DNA of 64,000 nt from Candidatus Bipolaricaulis sibiricus (lineage in GTDB: Bacteria; Bipolaricaulota; Bipolaricaulia; Bipolaricaulales; Bipolaricaulaceae). Shown here one piece after another: positions 7,482 through 14,763 of this stretch. The notes under the pieces are model-generated. The model saw nothing but the letters and a program-made list of their open reading frames with translations. It had not been told where the DNA came from and did no database searches. Each line of letters opens with the position of its first letter. The first letter of the stretch is position 1. A program made the position numbers and the translations under genes. The stretch is from contig CP034928.1 of assembly GCA_004102645.1 (NCBI GenBank), positions 806,001 through 870,000 of the forward strand. The letters are read 5' to 3'.

Positions 7482-8906
7482 ATGAAGAGCACAGGGTGGG
7501 TTGTGCTGGCTGTTCTCTTGCTTGCGGTGGGGGGCTCGCTGTTCGGCAACGACGGTCCCGTGGTGACGCAGGTGATCACCGTCCGCCAAGGGGCGGCAGC
7601 CCTGTTCTCTGTTGCCACAGGCGACGTGACGGACTATGCGTTCGTGATCCTTGAGGCTCCGGCCAACGGGATCCTCATCGGGGCCCCTCCCCACCTGATC
7701 TACATCCCTCGCGACGGGTTCTTGGGTAACGACTGGATGTCGTTTGCGGCAACCTCCCCCGCCGGAGTACTGCAGATCGGGACGGTGAAGATCCTTGTTG
7801 TGGGTCCGGAGGAAGGGATGGCGATGCCGGCCCTCCTTTCCGATGGGGAACTCGTGTTCTCTGGGCCGACGTTCGCTGTGGATTCGTACCGTCTTGTATT
7901 GAGTCTCCAACAGAGGTTTCGGTACTTCGAACAGTCTCTGCGAGCCACGTGGACCAATGTCGGCTTCACCTCGTTCATTGGAACGACACGGTTCGAGTTC
8001 GAAGGGTCGGCCCCTACCCCCTGGCGGTTGCCCGTTGTCTCGACCCTCGACTTCGACCCCACGCTGCCCGGGCTGAACTCGTGGACAGTGGAGGCCCGGA
8101 CGGACCTCTTTGGCGCAATGTGGATTTACACGTTCTTCTACTCGGGTACCGACCCGGAAGCTAGCTCCTACAACACGTTCCAGGTCCAGGGATCAGTCAA
8201 CCCGTTCGCGTTCGACGTCCTCACGCGATTCGAGAGGCTCACACCCACTTTCGGGAGCACACGGCTCATCGTCAAGGGTCCCTGGATCTGTGCGGGGTGT
8301 CCGACGAACTGGGAACTGGAGTTCCTACAGACCAAGGCCGGGTTCGGGCGCCTGTCGTTGTTGGTCAAGGACGTTGAGCTTCCTTGTCCGGTCTGCGCCG
8401 GGTTGAAGATCCTCCTTGATACGAAGGTCACCTTCACCACGGTCGACAAGACGGTCGAGCCGGCCCTCCGCATTGCGTCGGTCGTAACCGCTTGTGTCAA
8501 GCCGTTGGTGGCCTTGCCCACGGGAACGTCCTGGTTTGGGCTGGAGGGGATCGAGGTCTACGGATTCGAGATCCGGTGCGATCTGGGTGGGTACTCGTTG
8601 CGGTTGGCGACTTCGTTCACCGAGGCCCGGGACTCCGCCGTAACCGGCGACCTGCGGTTCTTCGAGCTGTGGCAGCTCGAGGGGCCTGTGGTACCGTGCT
8701 GCGGCAACCCAGGTCGGTTCCAAGTCACGGCGTACTTCGTGCGCGGGAGTGGCAACCTGTTCGGCTTCGGCATGGGGAACGTCGTGATCTACTTCCCCCT
8801 CTCCCGCGAGGTTCTTGTGAACCTCGGGCTAAAAGTGGGGATGGTGGACCCGCTGGACCCCGCCAAGGCCTGGATCTTGACTGCGGGGTGGCGCGGGATC
8901 TGGTAG
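7482..8906 (+). CDS. Exported beta-rich protein with N-terminal cadherin-like domain
   Basis: 474 residues from ATG 7482, chosen because GAGGTGG (7470-7475 region) lies about 6 nt upstream; ATG 7467 is an alternative. A signal peptide (KSTGWVVLAVLLLAVGGSLF) is followed by a degenerate cadherin-like module ending in GFLGNDWMSF. The remaining about 350 residues are rich in alternating beta strands and include two CxxC pairs (CAGC, CPVC) and a CC pair. Repeating strand patterns such as GYSLRLATSF and LVNLGLKVGM would suit a beta-barrel or beta-helix, but no family is recognised. It probably belongs to the same surface system as its upstream neighbours. Confidence 0.75.
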   Translation: MKSTGWVVLAVLLLAVGGSLFGNDGPVVTQVITVRQGAAALFSVATGDVTDYAFVILEAPANGILIGAPPHLIYIPRDGFLGNDWMSFAATSPAGVLQIGTVKILVVGPEEGMAMPALLSDGELVFSGPTFAVDSYRLVLSLQQRFRYFEQSLRATWTNVGFTSFIGTTRFEFEGSAPTPWRLPVVSTLDFDPTLPGLNSWTVEARTDLFGAMWIYTFFYSGTDPEASSYNTFQVQGSVNPFAFDVLTRFERLTPTFGSTRLIVKGPWICAGCPTNWELEFLQTKAGFGRLSLLVKDVELPCPVCAGLKILLDTKVTFTTVDKTVEPALRIASVVTACVKPLVALPTGTSWFGLEGIEVYGFEIRCDLGGYSLRLATSFTEARDSAVTGDLRFFELWQLEGPVVPCCGNPGRFQVTAYFVRGSGNLFGFGMGNVVIYFPLSREVLVNLGLKVGMVDPLDPAKAWILTAGWRGIW

Positions 8907-9008
8907 TAGTCGAGCAGGTTCAGACTAGACCAGGTTTCCGGAGCCGCCACGGGTTCTGGTCCGGCGTCCTGCCGACCGTCAACTTCGCCGCTGTTGCCCA
9001 AGCCGAGG

Positions 9009-9037
9009 TTGCAGACCACGACTCCGCATCGTAGCAT
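9009..9037 (+). promoter_or_regulatory. Promoter for the cation exchanger gene
   Basis: TTGCAG (9009-9014) is separated by 17 nt from TAGCAT (9032-9037). The predicted start near 9044 gives a leader of about 40 nt before the CaCA exchanger gene. This is sequence match only. Confidence 0.5.
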
Positions 9038-9083
9038 TGGGCCTCGACGTGGTTCGGCGAGACGAGGGGGTCGACATCGCGTG

Positions 9084-10091
9084 ATGCAGACGCTTGGCTG
9101 GACAGCGTTGTTCGTTGTGAGTGCAGCCATCGTGGTGCGCTGCGGGCTGAGCCTGTCCAGGGCGGGGGATCGCCTCGCCGAGACAACGGGGCTCGGACGG
9201 CTGTGGGTGGGCACGATTCTCCTTGCCGTGGCGACCTCGCTCCCCGAACTCGTCACGAATCTGGCCGCTGTCCGCCTCGATGCTCCGGCTCTTGCCGGTG
9301 GCAACATCCTCGGGGCGAACATGCTCAATGTAGTGGTCCTTGTCGGGCTGGTGAGCCTGTTCCCGAAGGCAGTGGTCCGACCCATGGGATCCGATCAGTG
9401 GTGGCTCGTGGGCACTGCGTTGGCCCTGACGGGCGTGGTGACGCTCCTGGTGGCCCTCGAGGGGCCGGGGAACGTGGGCCCAGTGAGCTTGGGGACCCTG
9501 CTCCTCCTCGGGGGGTACGTCGTGGGGATGGTCGCTGTCTACCGCACGCGCGGAGCCGTGGAGGCGGCCGTTGCCCTGGCCGATGGGCCGACGGATCAGG
9601 TTCCCGTCTCAGCGAAGCGCGCTTGGCTGGCGTTCGGTCTTGCGGCCGGCGGGGTCCTCGTGGCCGCTCCCCTTCTTGCGGCAAGCGCGGACCGGCTCGC
9701 TGACATCCTGGGGATCTCGGGGAGCTTCATGGGGGTGTTGGCGGTGGCGATCGTGACCACGATGCCCGAGACGAGCGTGACGTGGGGCGCGCTTCGGCTG
9801 GGGTCTGAGGAGATGGCGCTCGGGAACGTCTACGGTAGCTGCGCGTTCAACGTCCTCGTCCTCGGGCTCTCCGACCTCCTCTACGCGAGGCCGATCTTCA
9901 CCGTGCTCGACCGATCGCACCTCGTGGCCGGACTGGGGGCGCTGGCCCTGATGGGTGTGGGCCCGCTGTTCCTGTTCCTTCGCATGCGGCAGATGCTCAC
10001 GCTGTCGAGACTGGTGGCGGTGGGGGTTCTGGCAGGTTGGATCGGCGCGATGTTCCTGGTTCTGGCGTCTGCGCCGGGACCTGTGACGTGA
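9084..10091 (+). CDS. Ca2+/cation antiporter of the CaCA (Na+/Ca2+ exchanger-like) family
   Basis: About 335 residues, an inner-membrane protein with roughly ten hydrophobic segments. It has the two inverted alpha repeats that define the family: repeat 1 with VATSLPELVTN and GGNILGANMLN, and repeat 2 with VTTMPETSVT and LGNVYGSCAFNV. The acidic residue within each SLPE/TMPE motif is the expected cation-binding site. The family exchanges Ca2+ or related cations against Na+ or H+; specificity cannot be read here. The start is ATG 9084 or GTG 9081, after GAGGGGG (9064-9070). Its position between surface genes may be coincidental. It is convergent with the rimI-like gene, only 4 bp apart. Confidence 0.9.
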   Translation: MQTLGWTALFVVSAAIVVRCGLSLSRAGDRLAETTGLGRLWVGTILLAVATSLPELVTNLAAVRLDAPALAGGNILGANMLNVVVLVGLVSLFPKAVVRPMGSDQWWLVGTALALTGVVTLLVALEGPGNVGPVSLGTLLLLGGYVVGMVAVYRTRGAVEAAVALADGPTDQVPVSAKRAWLAFGLAAGGVLVAAPLLAASADRLADILGISGSFMGVLAVAIVTTMPETSVTWGALRLGSEEMALGNVYGSCAFNVLVLGLSDLLYARPIFTVLDRSHLVAGLGALALMGVGPLFLFLRMRQMLTLSRLVAVGVLAGWIGAMFLVLASAPGPVT

Positions 10092-10095
10092 TCGG

Positions 10096-10548
10096 CTAGG
10101 CCTGGCGCAGGTCGAGCTCCATCCGCAGGGCTGCCCCCCCATCTTCGTAGTAGCGGGGCAGCCGTCGCACGACCCTGAAGCCAAGGCGCGCGTAGAACGC
10201 CTGCGCGCTCTCGTTCTGGACCCGCACCTCCAACCGCACGCGCGGCACCCCCTGGTCGCGCGCGATCGCGATTACCTCGTTCAAAAGGGCTGTTCCTGCC
10301 CCCTGCCGCCGGCACGGGGGGGCGACGGCGAGGTCATGGATGTGCAGGGCGCGCCCGGTTCGCCGGGAGGACTCAACGCGGGCGATGACGAACCCTATGG
10401 GCTCAGGATCGTCGGCCACGAGGATCAAGGCTTGGGGATCCTCGAGATACGCCCCGAGGGACTCCGCGGCCCATGGGTCAGGGAAGCTTGTTTCCTCGAT
10501 CGCGGCGATGGCCGAAAGGTCAGTGGGGGTGGCCGGGCGGATCCGCAC
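10096..10548 (-). CDS. rimI: GNAT N-acetyltransferase, RimI-like
   Basis: 150 residues from a GTG start (complement of 10546-10548). It has the GNAT fold motifs: IHDLAVAPPCRRQGAGTALL (motif A, acetyl-CoA pyrophosphate loop R-x-x-G-x-G) and NESAQAFYARLGFRVV (motif B), ending in RYYEDGGAALRMELDL as in ribosomal-protein-alanine acetyltransferases. RimI acetylates the N-terminal alanine of ribosomal protein S18. The gene is the second in a two-gene minus-strand unit, 15 bp after its upstream neighbour. The RimI assignment is by resemblance; other GNAT substrates cannot be excluded. Confidence 0.8.
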   Translation of the reverse strand: MRIRPATPTDLSAIAAIEETSFPDPWAAESLGAYLEDPQALILVADDPEPIGFVIARVESSRRTGRALHIHDLAVAPPCRRQGAGTALLNEVIAIARDQGVPRVRLEVRVQNESAQAFYARLGFRVVRRLPRYYEDGGAALRMELDLRQA

Positions 10549-10563
10549 GCGAGTCCCTGGGGG

Positions 10564-11004
10564 CTAGCCGCGCTTCCAGAACTCCCAGAACCGGCGGGCG
10601 GTGAGCGTGGCGCGCACGGTGCCGTCGCGGAGCTCGAGCCGAAAGTCCATCTGGTGCCGGGTGCCGGTCTTCAGCTCGGTGAGCACGCACGTTGCGCTCA
10701 GCCGAGCCCGAAGCTGGCCCGAGTCGAGCCGGACCTCGATCGAGTCCACACGGACCTCCTCCACGACGAGCACCGCGTCCGCGGCGCTCGCATCGGCGAC
10801 GATCCGGACGTTCCGCTCGTTCAGGGTTACGGTCAGCCCATCCATGAACGGCCCGCGCACCGATGGGTCGGTCCGCTCCCACTGGGGGGGGCGGATGGCG
10901 ACCGTGTCCACGCGCGCCAGCGGGTCCGGCGGCGGCCACAGCACGATCACGAGCAAGGTCACAACGATCACTGCGGCGATCCCGAACGACGCCTTCTTCT
11001 TCAC
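10564..11004 (-). CDS. Small membrane-anchored protein, function unknown
   Basis: 146 residues from a GTG start (complement of 11002-11004), preceded on the minus strand by GGGAGG. The N-terminus KKKASFGIAAVIVVTLLVIVLW is a signal anchor or uncleaved signal peptide; there is no lipobox cysteine. The rest, with RGPFMDGLTVTLNERNVRIV and ADAVLVVEEVRVDSI, loosely resembles the organisation of LptE-type outer-membrane assembly proteins, but the similarity is too weak to name it. It is cotranscribed with the rimI-like gene and lies divergent from the promoter at 11188. Confidence 0.7.
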   Translation of the reverse strand: MKKKASFGIAAVIVVTLLVIVLWPPPDPLARVDTVAIRPPQWERTDPSVRGPFMDGLTVTLNERNVRIVADASAADAVLVVEEVRVDSIEVRLDSGQLRARLSATCVLTELKTGTRHQMDFRLELRDGTVRATLTARRFWEFWKRG

Positions 11005-11187
11005 GGGGCCTCCCTGCGCCCGGTTGGGGCGTGGGGCCATTGTAGGGCTGAGCGCGCTCCGCGTCTGCCGGCTTGGGCCGCAGTGCCCGGGGCGCGTGTC
11101 GGCCACGGGTCCCGTTCCGCAGATGTGCGACGTGGCGGGGGAATGAGTGTTGCCGGCCGACCGCTGTTCGAGTGTGATGAGCGTCAC

Positions 11188-11215
11188 TTGACGGGAGAAG
11201 CTAGGTGTATATACT
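11188..11215 (+). promoter_or_regulatory. Promoter for the second c-di-GMP riboswitch unit
   Basis: TTGACG (11188-11193) and TATACT (11210-11215) are separated by 16 nt. Each matches the sigma-70 consensus at 5 of 6 positions. The predicted start near 11222 gives a 56-nt leader before riboswitch 3. The interval 11005-11187 shows no gene. Confidence 0.75.
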
Positions 11216-11277
11216 GGAAACACCGATACAGATAGCCGGGGAGGGGAGGTGGCACCGGGCAACTGACCGACGACCGT

Positions 11278-11351
11278 CCGAAAAGGGCAAACCCACGGCA
11301 ACGTGGGGACGCAAAGCCGACAGGTCCCTCTGGGATGGCTGGGTTGCCGAA
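11278..11351 (+). promoter_or_regulatory. c-di-GMP-I (GEMM-I) riboswitch 3
   Basis: Hallmarks are GGGCAAACCC, a CCCACG/CGTGGG stem with a GCAA tetraloop, GACGCAAAGCC (11309-11319) and the 3' GGGTTGCCG block (11341-11349). The start codon of the next gene (11354) lies only about 3 nt after the aptamer, with no separate Shine-Dalgarno between them. Ligand binding could therefore affect ribosome access directly; a GTG at 11372 preceded by AGGAAGG is an alternative start. The direction of control is not clear. Confidence 0.9.
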
Positions 11352-11353
11352 GC

Positions 11354-11827
11354 ATGGTCAGGAAGGCGGTTGTGCTCGCGATGGTGGGGATGGTGGCCGG
11401 GGGCGCCCTCGGTTGTGCGAAGTCAACCACGGCGGGTGCTCAGGCCACGGTCGTGATTCCGGTGCTCGCCCGTCTCTCCGTTCAGGGCGCGAAGGAGTCG
11501 GGTCGGGAGATCCCTGTAGCGGTGGAGTTCCGAGCTCCGACGCCCGACCCTTCGGGCTCCGTTGAGCTCCGGCAGGTGGTCAGCCTTGTCGTGCGCAGCA
11601 ACGCGCCGTGGGCACTCGTCGTGCGCCCCCACGATCTCTCCTCGCAGGGGATCGTGGAGGTGCGCACCGAGCGTGGGGAATACCGGCCGGTTCGGCCGGA
11701 AGGGCTGGTCCTCGCCGCGGGGATGCCCGGCGTGTACGAGATCGTGCTCGACTACCGGGTGCACGTGGGCGCGGCCGGGTGGAATGGTGAGCGTGCGCTC
11801 ACCCTGATCTACGCGATCGAGGGATAG
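11354..11827 (+). CDS. Small exported protein, possible lipoprotein, of the locus's beta-sandwich family
   Basis: 157 residues from ATG 11354. The N-terminus (MVRKAVVLAMVGMV then GGALGCAKS) is a signal peptide; ALGC is a weak lipobox, so membrane attachment through cysteine 21 is possible. The mature part begins with a strand-rich segment (ATVVIPVLARLSV) and ends YEIVLDYRVHV…ALTLIYAIEG. This layout parallels the next gene, which has AQFTVPTLIRLSL near its start and DYSLAFTYTLTAP at its end, so I treat them as distant paralogues. The fold resembles WxL or spore-coat-U type beta-sandwiches only in general pattern. Expression is expected to depend on c-di-GMP through riboswitch 3. Confidence 0.75.
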   Translation: MVRKAVVLAMVGMVAGGALGCAKSTTAGAQATVVIPVLARLSVQGAKESGREIPVAVEFRAPTPDPSGSVELRQVVSLVVRSNAPWALVVRPHDLSSQGIVEVRTERGEYRPVRPEGLVLAAGMPGVYEIVLDYRVHVGAAGWNGERALTLIYAIEG

Positions 11828-12002
11828 ACGTGCCCACGTTGACGGACGGGCGCGACGTGGGAAGGTGGATGCTGGCAGAGAACTGGCGCGTGAGCCCCGT
11901 ATCCTGTGGTCAAGGGGAGGTGGTCGTCGGACTGAGGACAACGCGAGCTCGGGAGACCGTTCTCGCGGCAACGACAGGTTTCGGGATGACACACGAGGTG
12001 AT

Positions 12003-12083
12003 CGAACCGGCAAACCCGGGGCGACCCGGGGACGCAAAGCCACAGATCTCCCTCCTGTGGGGAGATGGCTGGGCTGCCGAAAC
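12003..12083 (+). promoter_or_regulatory. c-di-GMP-I (GEMM-I) riboswitch 4
   Basis: Hallmarks are GGCAAACCC, a CCCGGG/CCCGGG stem capped by GCGA, GACGCAAAGCC (12031-12041), a variable stem ATCTCC/GGAGAT and the 3' GGGCTGCCG block (12071-12079). It is followed directly by an Shine-Dalgarno-sequestering helix (12085-12128), so control should be translational. I see no convincing separate promoter in 11828-12002; the gene is probably cotranscribed with the preceding one. Confidence 0.92.
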
Positions 12084-12084
12084 G

Positions 12085-12128
12085 CCTCCAAGGTCAAACG
12101 GAGTACCCAACACAACTACCCTTGGAGG
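12085..12128 (+). promoter_or_regulatory. Shine-Dalgarno-sequestering hairpin (expression platform of riboswitch 4)
   Basis: CCTCCAAGG (12085-12093) is perfectly complementary to CCTTGGAGG (12120-12128), which contains the GGAGG ribosome-binding site of the gene at 12136. The 26-nt loop has no other obvious structure. The 5' arm lies 2-6 nt after the aptamer, so aptamer folding may change helix formation. Confidence 0.85.
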
Positions 12129-12135
12129 AGAAGTG

Positions 12136-12648
12136 ATGATGAAGGTTCGTACACTTACGGTTGGCATGTTGGCTTTGGGGCTGCTTGTGGGCGTGGCGGG
12201 GACGGCGCAGGTCACGGCGGGTTCGACGGCGCAGTTCACGGTGCCAACGTTGATCCGGCTGTCGCTCTCGACGAGCACGATCAACTTCGGGACGCTGACT
12301 GAGGCGGACTACGACGCCGGGCAGAAGACCGTTTTCTCTGCTCAGGGCATCCAGATCTGGAGCAACAAGAGCTGGACCCTCAGCGTCGCCGCTAACACCG
12401 CAACGTGGACTGGCCCGTGGGCGAAGCCGTCCACCGACCTGCTGTTCCGCGCGACGACGTCGGATGGACGCGTGTCTTCGTACGCGAGCACGTTCACCGG
12501 GCTCACGACGGGGGCAACGCAGGTCGCCGCGGGCACGAGGGGCGGGAATGTCCAGCTCTCCATGGACTTCGAGGTCCTCGTGAGCTGGGAGAACGACCCG
12601 GCCGGCGACTACAGCTTGGCGTTCACGTACACGCTCACCGCCCCGTAA
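12136..12648 (+). CDS. Exported beta-sandwich protein (WxL/spore-coat-U-like), founding member of the local family
   Basis: 170 residues from ATG 12136 (ATG 12139 is also possible), 5-7 nt after GGAGGAG. A signal peptide (VRTLTVGMLALGLLVGVAGTAQ) precedes a single beta-rich domain. Features are TINFGTLTEADYDAG, SNKSWTLSVAAN, a GGNVQLSMDFEVLVSWE strand pair, and the terminal strand DYSLAFTYTLTAP. The gene at 12725 shares the same domain, including the DYDAG/HYDAG motif and the xFTYTLTxP ending. The pattern of a short exported subunit with a conserved C-terminal strand would suit a polymerising or surface-attached subunit, which is an inference. An intrinsic terminator follows the gene. Confidence 0.8.
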   Translation: MMKVRTLTVGMLALGLLVGVAGTAQVTAGSTAQFTVPTLIRLSLSTSTINFGTLTEADYDAGQKTVFSAQGIQIWSNKSWTLSVAANTATWTGPWAKPSTDLLFRATTSDGRVSSYASTFTGLTTGATQVAAGTRGGNVQLSMDFEVLVSWENDPAGDYSLAFTYTLTAP

Positions 12649-12664
12649 TGAGGGGTCGAACATG

Positions 12665-12709
12665 GGCAGCCCGGGTTCACCGAGAATCCGGGCTGCCATT
12701 CCTCTTTGG
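12665..12709 (+). terminator. Intrinsic terminator between the two paralogous exported-protein genes
   Basis: GGCAGCCCGG (12665-12674) pairs perfectly over 10 bp with CCGGGCTGCC (12688-12697), followed by ATTCCTCTTT. It probably ends most transcripts of the riboswitch-4 gene, making it more abundant than the genes downstream. Confidence 0.8.
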
Positions 12710-12724
12710 AGCGGACGAACGACC

Positions 12725-13645
12725 ATGCCCATGAACGGGTTGCCGCTCTTGCTGACGCTGCTTCTCCTAGGGGCCACGGGACTGGCCCAGAACACAGGCT
12801 GGCTGAGCCCGTCGGCCGACGAGGGGCAGTTCGGGGACGGCCCTGAGGCGTATGCTCCCGCCGGCGGGTTCGCGGTTGGACTGAACCAGGTCCACCGGTA
12901 CGGGGGCTTCGCAGTGGTCGTGCCCGGGGGGAGCGAAATCGTCGGGATCGAGGTCCTTGTCCGGGCGCGGCGGTCGCCAACGCGGTGGGGGGCTTTGGGT
13001 GTCGAGCTCTCCGGTGACGGAGGGATGAGCTGGACGACCACCGGCTACACGACGGGGAGCCTTCACCCCACGCAGTGGCGCGACCACACGCTGGGGAGGA
13101 GCACGGACCTCTGGGGCCAGGCCTGGACACGGGGGGAGCTTGGGGACGGGGTGTTCTGGGTTCGGGTTCATGCCCAGGGCTACGCTGAGCTTGACTGGGT
13201 GGCGGTGCGCGTGCACTACCGGGAAGGGGTCACTCAGGCGCTGGCGGTAACGCCGCAGCTCATCGATCTGGGAGCGATCACCCTCGCTCACTACGATGCG
13301 GGCTACCGAGAGGTATCACCGGCACAGCGGATCACGGTATCCAGCGGTGCTCCGTGGTCCCTGCACGTCGCCGCCGACGCGGCGACCTGGGCGTACACCG
13401 GGTCCGAGCTGCCTCCGCACAAGCCGTGCGCGCACCTTGAGTGGCGGGTCAGCGCGTTCGGCGCCGGCGTCGCGGGCCCTCAGACGAGCTACGTGGGGCT
13501 GTCCACGGGGCAGCAGAAGGTGGCCGGGGGAACCGCCGGCACCGATCTGTGGCTGGAGGTCTCCCTGCGGCTTCGGGTGGACTACGACACCACGGTTCCG
13601 GGCACCTACGAGCTTCGGTTCACGTACACGCTGACCACTCCGTAG
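12725..13645 (+). CDS. Larger paralogue of the exported beta-sandwich protein
   Basis: 306 residues from ATG 12725; ATG 12731 is an alternative, and a weak GGAG lies 13 nt upstream. Signal peptide: NGLPLLLTLLLLGATGLAQ. Residues about 20-165 form an N-terminal beta domain (VVPGGSEIVGIEVLVRARRS, then VFWVRVHAQGYAELDWVAVRVHY), resembling galactose-binding-like jelly rolls in pattern. Residues about 170-306 are a copy of the 12136 domain (LIDLGAITLAHYDAG, SSGAPWSLHVAADAATW, ending ELRFTYTLTTP). A two-domain form next to a one-domain form recalls adhesin or tip subunit versus major subunit pairs, but this is only an analogy. Confidence 0.78.
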   Translation: MPMNGLPLLLTLLLLGATGLAQNTGWLSPSADEGQFGDGPEAYAPAGGFAVGLNQVHRYGGFAVVVPGGSEIVGIEVLVRARRSPTRWGALGVELSGDGGMSWTTTGYTTGSLHPTQWRDHTLGRSTDLWGQAWTRGELGDGVFWVRVHAQGYAELDWVAVRVHYREGVTQALAVTPQLIDLGAITLAHYDAGYREVSPAQRITVSSGAPWSLHVAADAATWAYTGSELPPHKPCAHLEWRVSAFGAGVAGPQTSYVGLSTGQQKVAGGTAGTDLWLEVSLRLRVDYDTTVPGTYELRFTYTLTTP

Positions 13646-13656
13646 GTCGCAGTGCG

Positions 13657-13662
13657 TATAAT
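13657..13662 (+). promoter_or_regulatory. -10 box of a probable leaderless promoter
   Basis: A perfect TATAAT lies exactly 7 nt before ATG 13670, so transcription would start at or beside the start codon. The -35 region is weak (TGACCA at 13632-13637, 19-nt spacing). There is no Shine-Dalgarno in front of ATG 13670. Confidence 0.6.
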
Positions 13663-13669
13663 CGCTTCG

Positions 13670-14674
13670 ATGCGGAGTCCCCTCTGGATCGCGATCGCTC
13701 TGCTGGCCACGACGGGCCTGGGTCTCGAGGTTGACCTCCTTGAGGTCGATTTGGACGTTGCTCCGGGCCAGACCTATGCGTTCTCGTTCATCGCCCGCAA
13801 CGAAACGGCAGTTGCCGAGACGTTCTCTGTCTACGTTGGGGATTGGGATCGCGATGAGATGGGCGGGAATCGGTTCTACCCCCCGGGGACGCTGCCACGC
13901 TCGCTTTCGGCGTGGCTCTCGGTATCTCCCGCGTCGTTTGTGCTGGGTCCAGGGGAGAGTCGGGAGGTGAGGGGAACGCTCCGCGTACCCGTCGACGCGC
14001 CGGCCGGCACGTACTGGGGTATCGTGTTCGTCCACGGTGAGCCGCGGCCCGTGGATCATGGAGGAACCACGGTGATGGTGGCTCGTCGGATCGGGGTCAA
14101 GGTCTACGCCACCGTGGGCCAGGCGCCGCTCCAAGGGGAGATCCGCGGGCTGCGCTTCGGGGGGCTCAACCCGCTGTGGCTGGTGGTGGAGTTCGCCAAC
14201 CCGGGGTTGGTGAACCTGCGCGCGGTGCGGTCCGAGGTCCGGATCTTCGACGCGCAGGGCGAGCAGATGGCGCAGTTCGAGCTGGACCCGTTCCCGTGCC
14301 TGCCCGGCGGGATACGGCAGGTGGTCGTGGAGACGGAGGTGCGCCCTGCTCCCGGGATGTACCTTGTGGTAGCGCGGGTGGACCCGGGCGGGGAGGAGAT
14401 CATCGCCGGTCAGGCCTACCTCAGGGTGCGGCCTCTGTCCCTCGCTCCACTCGCTGGGGGCTCCCTTCCCCGCGACTTGGACGGGGATGGCCTGTACGAG
14501 GACATCAACGGGGACGGGGTGTTCGACGAGCGTGATGTGGAGCTGTTCCGGGCGGTATGGGCTAGCCCGGAGGTGCAGGCCAACGTTCGGGCGTTCGATT
14601 TCGACAACAGCGGTCGTGTGGACGAGCGCGACGTCGATGCGCTGGCTGCGCTCCTCGCCGAACAGACGGAGTAG
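13670..14674 (+). CDS. Periplasmic-chaperone/DUF916-like protein with C-terminal dockerin repeats
   Basis: 334 residues from ATG 13670; GTG 13652 is possible but would overlap the -10 box. A signal peptide (RSPLWIAIALLATTGLGLE) is followed by an Ig-like domain with PGQTYAFSFIARNETAVAETF, WLSVSPASFVLGPGESREVR and VPVDAPAGTYWGIVFV. This resembles PapD-type pilus chaperones and the DUF916 domain of WxL-interacting proteins. A second beta domain spans about 145-255. Residues about 270-330 hold two dockerin-type calcium loops (DLDGDGLYEDINGDGVFDERD and DFDNSGRVDERDVD) with following helices. Dockerins bind cohesins in cellulosome-like complexes; no cohesin is visible here. It may present or hold the exported subunits encoded just upstream. 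Confidence 0.75.
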   Translation: MRSPLWIAIALLATTGLGLEVDLLEVDLDVAPGQTYAFSFIARNETAVAETFSVYVGDWDRDEMGGNRFYPPGTLPRSLSAWLSVSPASFVLGPGESREVRGTLRVPVDAPAGTYWGIVFVHGEPRPVDHGGTTVMVARRIGVKVYATVGQAPLQGEIRGLRFGGLNPLWLVVEFANPGLVNLRAVRSEVRIFDAQGEQMAQFELDPFPCLPGGIRQVVVETEVRPAPGMYLVVARVDPGGEEIIAGQAYLRVRPLSLAPLAGGSLPRDLDGDGLYEDINGDGVFDERDVELFRAVWASPEVQANVRAFDFDNSGRVDERDVDALAALLAEQTE

Positions 14675-14750
14675 CCCGCTCACGCCCGCTGCCGGCAGGA
14701 CTTCCCCTCACCCGCAGACCTCCTTCCTCGGCGCAGGCGGCGGGAATCCC

Positions 14751-14756
14751 TAGACT
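14751..14756 (+). promoter_or_regulatory. -10 box of a probable leaderless promoter
   Basis: TAGACT ends exactly 7 nt before ATG 14764, the same geometry as at 13657, 42728 and 45436. No good -35 box or Shine-Dalgarno is visible. Confidence 0.4.
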
Positions 14757-14763
14757 CCCAGCG

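Noticed and set aside
11828-12002. Separate promoter for riboswitch 4 (TTGACG at 11839, TATCCT at 11900)
   Set aside because: The boxes are about 55 bp apart and neither has a properly spaced partner.
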